Notes under the pieces: model-generated
Told to the model about the DNA's origin: nothing
Databases searched by the model: none
What the model saw: only the letters and a program-made list of their open reading frames with translations
Position numbers and translations under genes: made by a program
NCBI GenBank assembly: GCA_034401795.1
Contig: CM067374.1
Coordinates: forward strand, 133,012,300-133,076,299
DNA length: 64,000 nt
Direction: 5' to 3'
Source of the DNA: Chaetoderma sp. LZ-2023a
Taxonomy: Eukaryota > Mollusca > Caudofoveata > Chaetodermatida > Chaetodermatidae
In this document: one piece after another, positions 55,013-64,000 of the stretch
Position numbering within the stretch: the stretch's first letter is position 1
Layout of the letters: each line of letters begins with the position of its first letter

Positions 55013-57053
55013 GGGGCCGTATTCACGAAGAGGGAGTAACTTACGACTGGCATAACTTATGCCCTAGAGTTATGCCTCATAGTTACGCCATATTCACGAA
55101 GAGGGGCATAAATAAATGCGTCACTGTAATGCATATAGGCCGCTTATTGATGTAGTACTGTACGCGTCAACAGCTGTCAAAATGTGAGGCCTTCATGACA
55201 TGGAATACTGAGCAGGCTAGCTACCATCGACTCAAAATTTAGTATGTACGCTTAACACTAACAAATAAATAAATAAATAATATTCATTCTATAGAGTCTG
55301 ACTAACTTAGCATATTACCATTCATTAGAAAAATGTGTGTTATTACAAAAACTAAGTGCTGTGAAAACATGTAATTTTTATATTCTTACAACTTTTCGTT
55401 AGCGTTTTTGAAAAAACGTGACTTGAGCGCAGCGCCTCATTCCGGCCATTCACGCACACTCATTGCCAGGCGATGACGTATCGCTCTACCGTATTTACCA
55501 AATTATTTTAGCTTCACGTTCAGCACACCGTGGGTGCTTTGAATACAGAAATAGGAAAAGTATTCAGCTCAAATTTTTTTTTTAAATGGCTGCTATGGCT
55601 TCACATCAAATAACACTTAATATTTACAAAAAGTCAACTAAATGCAAATTCTATTTATAAAATTCGTAATACCGTTAAATTCTGTGTATATTGCGCACTT
55701 TTTTGCTCAAATTACATGTTATAAAAAGCTCCTGCGCACTTTATACAAGGATAAATATTTGTCCCATTTTTTTCCTCAGAATTTTTCGTCGGAATCACAA
55801 AATTCAGAGCTGAAAATGTGATTTTATGGATCGGGAATCAGTCGGGAATAACGATCGCATTCTAACATGTCTATAATGGTACTAATAGATCGTTGAAATG
55901 CCTTACTACTGTCTAAATACTGTGTTATACCTTTATTAAATATCATAGTGTTGTAAAATGATCAAATAAACCATCATTCAACTTTTTACAACGCCATTGT
56001 TTCCTGTAATTTGTTCTAAGTTATATATATAAGGGGAGGTTACTCTTGTCTTCCCAAGTTGAACATAGAGATGTTTAAAATCCATAGATTGCTACACAGA
56101 TACGGACATAAATGTGTTAAAAAAATAATGAGAGGGCCGATGTTTTTCAAGGCGATCTAGCATTTACATAGATATAGAAAGGAATGTTTTCTATGTGCTA
56201 AACGGCACAATGTTTTGACCAATCGGCGGGCAGGATGATTATGATTGACAGGTTAAGGTTAAAGGTCACAGCTGTCAACGTATGACGAAGTAACTATGGA
56301 AACGAAAGGATGAGAATAGAAAATCATTTCAAATTGAGGATAATTTAATTTATTTAATAAACAATGCGTGGAATAAACTAGATTATAGCACTATATTATA
56401 ATATATTATTATTATGATGATGATTTTATTCTCTCAAGTATCAGCGCACAACTCATATTTTATGAATTGAAACAAAATAAATATGCAATTTTTATGTTCT
56501 AACGACCATTTATGTTAATGAGCACTGCTCAAATCAAATTCGGATTCTAACCTGTTCTGATGGAAACTATATTTGTATTTTTATATCGTTTTATATCGTT
56601 CAATAAAGTTTAATACAAAATATTTGCTAAAAGTGTATGCAAATGATATTCCCGTGATTAAACAACAGAGTAACGCACGCCACAAATGGGATTTTATAAG
56701 GAAAGCGTATTCGACACGCAGTAAGTCATTGATTCTTTTGTTACCAGTTTTCGTTCACGTCTCTCAATCTTACTGCGCACTATACACGGAAAGAAGGTTT
56801 TTTTCAGGCCGATTTTGGTCAAATTTAGGGGTGCGCACTATCCATGATAGCGCAATATACACGGAAATTAACGGTATCTGATATTCGACTAAAATTCAAG
56901 ATCACGTCAAGAGCGCTGTAAATAATGACTTACGCCTTGTAGTTGGAGGGCATAAGTTATGCCCTTTTGTGAATACCAACTTATGCCACTTTGAGGGTTT
57001 ATGCCCTAGTTACGCCTTTTCTAGGGCATAAGCCCTCCTCGTGAATACGGCTC
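55013..57053. mobile_element. 2.0-kb non-autonomous DNA element (GGGGCCGTATTCACGA ends)
   Basis: Ends GGGGCCGTATTCACGAAGAG and CTCGTGAATACGGCTC form a TIR. Both subterminal regions repeat GGCATAAGTTATGCCCT-type palindromes and a second inner TTCACGAAGAGGGGCATAA/TTATGCCCTTTTGTGAATA pair. No transposase frame is seen. Superfamily not determined. Confidence 0.7.
55670..56876. mobile_element. 1.2-kb element nested inside the 2.0-kb element
   Basis: TACCGTTAAATTCTGTGTAT..ATTGCGCAC on the left is matched by GCGCAATATACACGGAAATT..AACGGTA on the right. This ATTGCGC-type TIR marks a MITE-like family. No coding frame was recognised; 56573-56881 is a chance frame. Confidence 0.65.
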
Positions 57054-58068
57054 TTGATCTGTAACGTGATACGTATTGTATCGGTATAGGTGCAGTGTTC
57101 CTCATTTGCATCTCTTTGCGCGCATACACGCAGAAGACCTGCCCTGGGATGCATAAAGTTGGACCCCATGCATCCTAGAGGATGCACAGAAAATTTGGCA
57201 TGAAAATCAGTAACACTATAGTGCATCGCAAGTTTTAAATGTTTTTCCGGGAGTTGTGTTTCGCCATTTGTATTTGTCCGGATAATTAACGACAATTTTC
57301 GTCTATCGGTTCCCGGTTGAAGGCTTTTCTAAAGTAGTTATTATCAGGAACTGGTCAGCTACTACTCGGTAATTTTCATCAGTGATTCCAATTAATTCGT
57401 GTAATACCGAGAATCAGGAACTGGGAACTCGCTATACTGAACACAGAGGTCGCACTCGTTGCTAACTCAGAATTTGTCACGCGATGCAGAATCAGAATAT
57501 TTTTATTGGCACAAAATCTTAATACAAAATGACATAGCCAAATGGACATGATGCATGTTGAAAGGAACGGTTGGAGTTAGAATAACATGATTTTATCGCA
57601 ACGACGTCTAGAATACATGGCATGTGCCATTCTTTTGCTGTACATCATATATTTTTCCTGTAATCTTGCTATTTAGCAGATCTCACTGCTTTGGTGGTTT
57701 GGAAAAACAAAGATCACATGTCCTCGGGGAATTCCCTTAGCCTACTAATATGCAAAACTCTTTATTTACAAACAAGTGTTTGAGGCACAACATTCTGTAT
57801 TAACCCGCTGGCTACTACGGAACGACAAAAATATAGATTTTTTATCGCAGTGAGCAGAAATGCCAAGTTACTATTTGCTTAAATAGTGAGATTCCTGACA
57901 AGTTCACTTCATTTCATTTTGGAAATCCCTCCCATATACTGGATCACCTCACAAACGAGTAAAACACAAAGCTAGAAACTTATTTATTCGAAGCATATTC
58001 CTATGACATATCTTTGTTGACTAATATAGTTAAAACAGTGATTTGTATTTTGGTGATATAGTAATGTA
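57054..58068. other. No gene recognised
   Basis: The open frame 56999-57295 (-) overlaps the transposon end and has no motif. The rest is unique-looking AT-rich sequence. Confidence 0.35.
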
Positions 58069-58438
58069 TATAGCATAATTTCCAACGATGCAGTATACAA
58101 GATGTGTAATACATCGACGCTGTCGCTAAGTCTCCCAGCAAAGATGGTCCATGGTTGGCCATGTGCTAAGGATGCCAGAAGAGACACCTGCACAGAGCCT
58201 TGGAATTCGCCCTACTCAGAGCCAGCAAATACAGCCAGGAGAGTACGTTATTGCATAAATCTGCTACGCTTGCTACGAGGTGACCTCAAGAAAGCAGGAC
58301 TCGGTACACTCAAGTCAAGAATGGACCTGAGGAAGCTAAGGATTTCGGCTGAGGACAAGACACAGTGGGCAAAAGCGAAGAAGGACTTATTGCAGCTGTA
58401 GGACGTTTCTACTACTACAGTCGCAGAATACAGTAATC
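58069..58438 (+). pseudogene. LINE type 1, 3' end fragment
   Basis: TTTCCAACGATGCAGTATAC, CAGCAAAGATGGTCCATGG, then in frame INLLRLLRGDLKKAGLGTLK and KLRISAEDKTQWAKAKKDL to the stop near 58400. The 3' end matches the - strand copy at 5352-5715. Earlier frames are shifted. Confidence 0.8.
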
Positions 58439-58930
58439 ATACATAGTAATGTATAGTAATATAGTATTCTATGACATGATACTATATTACTATATCACTG
58501 TTTGAATATAAATCACTATTTTACCCAATAAGTATACTATATTAATATTAGTCAGCAGTGCTATGAATGTGCTTTGAATAAATCAATGCAAGTTTACACA
58601 GTATCGTCTTGTTTTAGGCATTGAATTTCACTCCATTGAAATTGCCCACACCCACACACCCCACCCCCAACCCCGATTTCTGCTTGGGACCACTTTGGCT
58701 TGGGCCGCCCAAATTTCAGAGTAAGACATATATCATTTCGCAAGGCCCTCGGCAACACAGGCCTAGTCACAACATCATATGTATACACACAGAAAAAAGT
58801 AGTCATTTATAACAACAATTAATTTTGAATATTATATTAGAATTCCCCAGTAATTCGTATGCATTTATCAAAGTAACTGATAAAATATATATTGTAAATG
58901 AAAAATTGTAAGCTGTAGTAAATTTTAAAA
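58439..58930. other. No gene recognised
   Basis: TAGTA-rich repeats follow the LINE end (58440-58500). A CCACACCC tract lies near 58650. Confidence 0.35.
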
Positions 58931-58933
58931 ACA

Positions 58934-58990
58934 TGATGATGATGATGATGATTAGGATGATGATGATGATGATGATGATGGTGATGATGA
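58934..58990 (+). repeat. (GAT)n microsatellite
   Basis: About 18 GAT/ATG triplets with interruptions. Confidence 0.95.
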
Positions 58991-59080
58991 CTCCCATTCC
59001 TGATGATTTCTCAATTCTTTAACTGTCCGACTGCTTCAAACCACCAAACAATAACTTGAATGTTCAAAAACTTTGGCCAT

Positions 59081-59167
59081 GCTGAATATTTTGAAAACAA
59101 TTTTACTGAAAGTTGTTGGTGGCTTAGCCACCAACAACTCAGTCAAATTGTTTTCAAAATATTCAGC
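59081..59167. repeat. Perfect hairpin (GCTGAATATTTTGAAAACAA arms)
   Basis: The arms GCTGAATATTTTGAAAACAA..AGTTGTTGGTGGC and their reverse complement meet at a 3-4-bp loop near 59124. It is a palindrome-core family member lying 82 bp downstream of the S2P stop codon, probably in its 3' UTR. Confidence 0.9.
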
Positions 59168-59248
59168 ATATCCAGAATTAAAGCCCTGGGAAAATGTAGT
59201 CTGGAGAAACTCAGCAGGCAGACAGTTAAAGATTTTGCACAATAAATG

Positions 59249-59468
59249 CTATAAAAACAATGACCACATAGCGATTACAACGTTGACAAAAAGTAGCGCC
59301 GTTCCGAAGAGGATGATTATTGTGTACACAGCGGCGCGTACATCCCGATCAGGAACCGTAGAGCGTAACGTCAGCTCAATAACCGCACAGCAGATATACT
59401 GGCCATCCAATGCATAACATGGGACGACATTTAGAATGACTAAGGCCCCCGAAAGGGAAATCAAATAT
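59249..59468 (-). CDS. MBTPS2: Site-2 protease (membrane-bound transcription factor peptidase S2), last coding exon
   Basis: S2P is the intramembrane zinc metalloprotease of the Golgi that releases SREBP and ATF6 after site-1 cleavage. The exon encodes about 72 residues: YLISLSGALVILNVVPCYAL, then DGQ, and a final hydrophobic helix (VYTIIILFGTALLFVNVVIA) ending AMWSLFL at TAG 59251-59249. The N-x-x-P and LDG motifs supply the third zinc ligand (Asp) of the family active site; the HExxH part is on earlier exons. The acceptor is TTTGGTTTCCTTAAATCC..TATCAG before 59468, with two bases of the first codon coming from the preceding exon. Residue order, spacing and C-terminal length match animal S2P. 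No upstream exon was recognised in 59500-64000, so the preceding intron is long or the gene is truncated here. Confidence 0.85.
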
Positions 59469-59511
59469 CTGATAGGATTTAAGGAAACCAAAAAAAAGGA
59501 ACTAAATAATC

Positions 59512-59755
59512 ATTAACCCTTTAACCCTCGAATTTAGTCAGGAAAATTTTAATTTTCTCATAGAAAATGTCCATTTGCAGACCAAGAGAAGACTATTTTT
59601 TTTAATTTACCAGTGAGATGATTGTCTCGGTTATAGAGCCAGTCATTCCTGTTGTAAATTTTCAAAAGTAGTCTTCCTTTGGTCTGCAAATGGACATTTC
59701 ACCAGATCACTGCAGAAGCCATTTTTGGCTGATATGAGTGCTAAAGGGTTAAACA
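59512..59755. repeat. PF-B palindrome
   Basis: TTAACCCTTTAACCCTCG end, TGTCCATTTGCAGACCAAGA and TTTGGTCTGCAAATGGACAT arms, CACTGCAGAAGCCATTTTTG, right end AAAGGGTTAAACAC. It lies in the last S2P intron, right beside the exon. Confidence 0.9.
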
Positions 59756-59821
59756 CTAGATATTTAGGTGATACCCGTTTCAGATATATATATTTATTGT
59801 ACTTTAAGTTTCTGAAGAAGA

Positions 59822-59949
59822 TTAAACCTTTAACATGCAAGTTGGTCATAAACTGTTTCTGCAGTGGTCTTGAGAAAGGTGCGTTTGCAGACCAAGAGAA
59901 AACCTTTCTTGAACATTTCCCACTGTAATGAGTGGCTGGATTGCCAGCA
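59822..59949 (+). repeat. PF-B left half, interrupted
   Basis: TAAACCTTTAACATGCAAG, CTGCAGTGGTCTTGAGAAA, GCAGACCAAGAGAAAACC and GTGGCTGGATTGCCAG. The second arm is replaced by a PF-A copy starting at 59950. Confidence 0.8.
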
Positions 59950-60260
59950 TAACTAAGTTCGTCATGAACGCTTAATTGATGACAGACTAAGCATTATGGT
60001 ACAAATTGTATGTCTCCTATTTAATAAACATTCTGTTGAATATTTTTAAACTAATTTGAATGGACGCTGTTGCTGCCATAAATACTACACAGTTAAATTA
60101 GTTTCAAAATATTTAACAGCTTACCCGCATAGTTTTCTGGAAATTGAGATTCAGAGAGTGCATTGATCAATCGATGCCAACACAGGGTCAGGGAAAGCAT
60201 GGGTGGAAGATAGCAAGAATTGCGCGGAGTATAGCTAAAGCTGCATGGATTCCTCCGTTG
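59950..60260 (+). repeat. PF-A copy, CRE end missing
   Basis: AACTAAGTTCGTCATGAACG, TATTTAATAAACATTCTG, core, hairpin remnant, CATAGTTTTCTGGAAATTGA, GATCAATCGATGCCAACAC, end ATGGATTCCTCCG. Confidence 0.85.
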
Positions 60261-60530
60261 AGAGTAGTGGTCAAAACTTGTTATTCATACTTTGACCTGT
60301 TATCAACATATTTCATTTTACAACTGTAACCCTTCAGAACGAAAAAGCTCCACACTATCAGCATATTGGACAAAGAGCCTATTCCCTCTGTCCCCACCAC
60401 CAACCTCATCCTACATGCCTCCGATGTTATAACCACATATGTTTTTTATGATGATAATTAGCGACTGTTCTTTGCAGCTAAAAGGAGTGAAAACTTGTTT
60501 CAGCCTCAGATCAGTTTTCTTTAGCTTTTT
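60261..60530. other. No feature
   Basis: Spacer before the satellite; no gene seen. Confidence 0.3.
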
Positions 60531-61796
60531 GTACTTTGTTTTGTACTTTGTTTTGTACTTTGTTTTGTTCTTTGTTTTGTACTTTGTTTTGTACTTTGTT
60601 TTGTACTTTGTTTTGTTCTTTGTTTTGTACTTTTTGTTCTTTGTTTTGTTCTTTGTTTTGTACTTTGTTTTGTACTTTGTTTTGTTCTTTGTTTTGTACT
60701 TTGCTTTGTACTTTGTTTTGTACTTTGTTTTGTACTTTGTCTTGTACTTTGTTTTGTACTTTGTTTTGTACTTTGTTTTGTTCTTTGTTTTGTACTTTGT
60801 TTTGTACTTTGTTTTGTACTTTGTTTTGTTCTTTGTTTTGTTCTTTGTTTTGTACTTTGCTTTGTACTTTGTTTTGTACTTTGTTTTGTACTTTGTTTTG
60901 TTCTTTGTTGTGTACTTTGTTTTGTACTTTGTTTTGTACTTTGTTTTGTACTTTGTTTTGTTCCTTGTTTTGTACTTTGTTTTGTACTTTGTCTTGTACT
61001 TTGTCTTGTACTTTGTTTTGTTCTTTGTTTTGTACTTTGTTTTGTACTTTGTTTTGTACTTTGTTTTGTTCTTTGTTTTGTACTTTGCTTTGTACTTTGC
61101 TTTGTACTTTGCTTTGTACTTTGCTTTGTACTTTGTTGTGTACTTTGTTGTGTACTTTGTTTTGTACTTTGTTTTGTACTTTGTTTTGTTCTTTGTTTTG
61201 TACTTTGTTTTGTACTTTGTTTTGTACTTTGTTTTGTACTTTGTTTTGTTCTTTGTTTTGTTCTTTGTTTTGTACTTTGTTTTGTACTTTGTTTTGTACT
61301 TTGTTTTGTACTTTGTTTTGTTCTTTGTTTTGTACTTTGTTTTGTACTTTGTTTTGTACTTTGTTGTGTACTTTGTTTTGTACTTTGTTTTGTACTTTGT
61401 TTTGTTCTTTGTTTTGTTCTTTGTTTTGTTCTTTGTTTTGTACTTTGTTTTGTACTTTGTTTTGTTCTTTGTTTTGTTCTTTGTTTTGTACTTTGTTTTG
61501 TTCTTTGTTTTGTACTTTGTTTTGTTCTTTGTTTTGTACTTTGTTTTGTACTTTGTTTTGTTGTTTGTTTTGTTCTTTGTTTTGTTCTTTGTTTTGTTCT
61601 TTGTTTTGTACTTTGTTTTGTACTTTGTTTTGTTCTTTGTTTTGTACTTTGTTTTGGACTTTGTTTTGTACTTTGTTTTGTACTTTGTTTTGTACTTTGT
61701 TTTGTTCTTTGTTTTGTTCTTTGTTTTGTACTTTGTTTTGTACTTTGTTTTGTACTTTGCTTTGTACTTTGTTTTGTACTTTGTTTTGTTCTTTGC
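60531..61796 (+). repeat. 12-bp satellite, about 105 units
   Basis: Head-to-tail GTACTTTGTTTT with a common variant GTTCTTTGTTTT and rarer GCTTTGTACTTT, TGTGTACTTT and TCTTGTACTTT forms. The unit length is divisible by 3 and contains no stop in any frame, so the long frames on both strands (458, 423 and 425 codons) are artefacts. The only length irregularity seen is a 6-bp shortfall near 60630. Confidence 0.97.
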
Positions 61797-61802
61797 AAGC
61801 CT

Positions 61803-62035
61803 CTTAACCCTTTAACCCGTAAATTTGTTTTTTAAAATTTCAATTTTTTTCATAGAAAAAGTCCATTTGCAGACCGAGACCATTTATGAAAATTTACGAC
61901 TGGAATGACTGGCTCGGTTAGCGAGCCAGTCCTTACAGTAGTAAATTTTCAAAGTCTCTTGTTCTGCAAATGGATATTTTGCAAGACCACTGCAGAAGCC
62001 ATTTTTGGCTGATATGAGTGTGTTAAAGGGAAACA
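61803..62035. repeat. PF-B palindrome
   Basis: CTTAACCCTTTAACCCG end, GTCCATTTGCAGACCGAGAC, centre GGCTCGGTTAGCGAGCC, ACCACTGCAGAAGCCATTTT, GTTAAAGGGAAAC. It begins six bases after the satellite. Confidence 0.9.
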
Positions 62036-63274
62036 CCAGACCCTCTATACTACTTTGTATAAAATGAATCTACAGGCCGTAACGTTTCCAAAAATATAAT
62101 TGTAAGCTCTGTGCTAAAATTAGAAACATATATCTTCATGATTTAAATGTGTGATACATTAGTTAAATTTCTATTCCCAGACGACGCGCATGACGTCATA
62201 AGTTGAACGTTTTTCTTGCTGTCAACCAACGCTATCGCAATAAAATTGTAAATTGTGTTTTATAAGGGGTTTCTCTTCAGTGGTGTTAGGAATATATAAA
62301 CTATATTTGCGGAAATGTTGAAGAATATATAATAACAACCCCTTGTCTGATTTCTCTGATGGAGCCGATTTTGACATCAAGTTTTGATCTTGAGACAATG
62401 AATAGCGCGATAGTATAGGCATAACAATATAATTGCCACTTTTCAATCAACACTGTGACTGGCGCTGCAGCAGATAATGTTATTAGTTTCATCTATTAAT
62501 ATGAGTTTAAATAGTTCTTACACACATCCAGTCCATCTTTAGGTAACTATGTTTTCATACTAGCCTCAAAATTTCCTGAGATATTGTAATATTCATGTAA
62601 TTGGTAGGCATCTTCATAGAAAATGGCCATCTTAAGGTTCGGCAACAAATGTATGAAAATAACAAATATGTTCCATAAATTTGCGATAGTGTAATAAACG
62701 TCTTAATCTCTTCAATCTGTACATATATAAATGTTGCCGATAGCATTATCACCGATAGAGATATCACCATTCAAATGCATGCACTCCTGTCTTCAGAGTG
62801 CTGTTATCATGGTTCTTGTCGGATAGGATTCAACCTATGACGTCATAGGTTTAATTAACTCGCAGAAAATTATAGTAACAGCGTTTTTTAACACCATTTT
62901 ATTCGGATTTATATATAAATGTCGCAGGGAAGTTTTACACAGTAGCTTAAATATGGGCTCTACGATAGAACTGCAAGTTTTATGCAAACGATGACGACCC
63001 TTCTTGTGTTCATCTTTAAAGGGTTAAAATCCTTTGGTTTCTTTTCCTCTTTACTAGTCTTAGATTACGATTTTTGATGTCTGATCACAATATACATAAA
63101 TGCTATGGCATCCTGTATGTGCTTTACTCATGATGGTACTGAACACTCCATTGTAGGCTTATACGATTACTGCTTTGAATGCTCATGGTCAATTACTTAA
63201 GAATAATCGCAATTAATCGATTAATTAGCCTGGGTACAAATTACCCAGACATACATGTACATGTAACATGACGA
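62036..63274. other. No gene recognised
   Basis: Searched for upstream S2P exons on the - strand without success. The open frames 62222-62446, 62301-62492 and 62555-62770 (-) lack family features. A single CCTATGACGTCATAGG palindrome is at 62834-62849. Confidence 0.4.
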
Positions 63275-63451
63275 AAGCGGCAATGGTGTTTAGAAATATC
63301 CATTTGCAGGCCAATACAAGTCTATTTTTGAAAAAGTATCACTGGGATGCCTGGCTCGATGCTCGAGCCAGTCATTCCAGTGATGCATTTTCAAAAATAG
63401 TTATCTCCTAGCCTGAAAATGGACATATATTCACTGAGCAAAATGCCATTT
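63275..63451. repeat. PF-B palindrome, diverged
   Basis: ATATCCATTTGCAGGCCAAT, AGTCTATTTTTGAAAAAGTA, CTGGCTCGATGCTCGAGCCA, TTTTCAAAAATAGTTATCTC, GCCTGAAAATGGACATAT. The terminal TTAACCC is not retained. Confidence 0.85.
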
Positions 63452-63930
63452 TTCCTGACAGATTGCATTAAAGTTAAGAGTAGTTTGAAATATTACATGC
63501 AGTAGAAATTATTCACGATAATTCATTTATTATTCAAAGAATATGTCCACAGAATGACCACAGCTGTTACGCTAACCTCTCAGACAGTGGTCCCAGATTG
63601 CACAGTTTGTACATTGTACATAGTGGGGCGGATATGTAACAAATTTGAGGTAAGATGTGCCATTCTGGCAGAAAGCATGAAATTTGGCATATAAGTGGTT
63701 TACGGTATGCTGAACATAATTAGATGCGGTGCCACGCGATTCTACCAAGGGAACCCATTCAAAATGGCGGATTCAAAATGGCCGCCTTCCTAGCGGAAAA
63801 TCTGCATTACTCAAGTTCTAGATAGAGTAGAGGGCTGGAATTGAGGTCAAATTAAGGGTTTCTTGGGTCACTGGTTATGATTTTACCCATTACAATACTC
63901 TAAACAGATAAACATGCTGAAAAATATATC
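63452..63930. other. No gene; satellite-like phrases
   Basis: CAAAATGGCGGATTCAAAATGG..CCGCC and AAATTTGGCATATAAGTGG phrases resemble the degenerate satellites at 22785 and 52380. No coding frame. Confidence 0.35.
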
Positions 63931-63933
63931 ATT

Positions 63934-64000
63934 ATTGTTGTTGTTGTTGTTGTTGTTGCTGCTGTTGTTGGGTCGTCGTCGTCGTCGTCGTCGTCGTCGT
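63934..64000 (+). repeat. (TTG)n then (TCG)n microsatellite
   Basis: About nine TTG units, CTGCTG, TTGTTGGG, then at least nine TCG units running off the window end. Confidence 0.97.

Noticed and set aside
60439-61815. Very long open frames (458, 425 and 423 codons) on both strands
   Set aside because: They are the translation of a 12-bp satellite that has no stop codon in any frame.
62222-62770. - strand frames as upstream S2P exons
   Set aside because: No residues match the S2P HExxH region or other conserved blocks, and phases do not support splicing to 59468.

Overview
The window is eukaryotic, AT-rich, intron-bearing and very repeat-dense, as expected of a bilaterian, probably a marine invertebrate. 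Evidence: remnants of at least five non-LTR retrotransposon insertions of different types, a Polinton/Maverick DNA polymerase fragment, a pogo-type transposase N-terminus, many hairpin MITEs, several satellites, GT-AG splice sites and AATAAA signals. No prokaryotic gene organisation, CRISPR array, rRNA gene or convincing tRNA was seen. Species cannot be assigned from the sequence alone.

Host genes are few. (1) On the + strand, exon 1 (40705-40855, starting Met-Gly-Cys) and exon 2 (46343-48420, AATAAA at 48529) have matching phase-1 splice sites. Together they predict a ~742-residue, probably N-myristoylated, otherwise unrecognised protein. The 5.5-kb intron holds a 711-bp almost perfect hairpin, two palindromic MITEs, a satellite and a LINE. 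(2) On the - strand, 59249-59468 is the last coding exon of membrane-bound transcription factor site-2 protease (MBTPS2/S2P), with the LDG metal-ligand motif. A perfect hairpin lies just downstream of its stop. Earlier exons were not found and may lie beyond 64000.

The most notable mobile element is a 7601-bp unit at 14838-22438. It has ~720-bp terminal inverted repeats (TIRs) beginning AG, a 6-bp target duplication (GCTAAG), and two zinc-finger-type reading frames. These are Polinton/Maverick-like hallmarks, but no polymerase or integrase is visible inside. It landed within an older MITE copy. A separate degraded Polinton polymerase fragment lies at 4570-5269.

Two palindromic families dominate the rest. 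PF-A (about 20 copies, ~300-420 bp) has ends AATGGACC/AATGGAGG, one side full of TGACGTCA-like CRE motifs, a central hairpin built on TTGAATATTTTGAAACTAAT, and a GC-box (GGGCGGGGC) side. PF-B (8 palindromes plus single arms) has TTAACCCTTTAACCC-like ends and a centre of the form GGCTCGNNNNNCGAGCC.

Layout: 0-14.8 kb, MITEs, LINE pieces, the PolB fragment and a hAT-like element; 14.8-22.4 kb, the Polinton-like element; 22.4-40 kb, satellite, LINEs and PF-A copies; 40-48.5 kb, the two-exon gene; 48.5-59 kb, PF-A/PF-B copies and nested DNA elements; 59-64 kb, the S2P exon, a 1.27-kb 12-bp satellite and PF-B copies.
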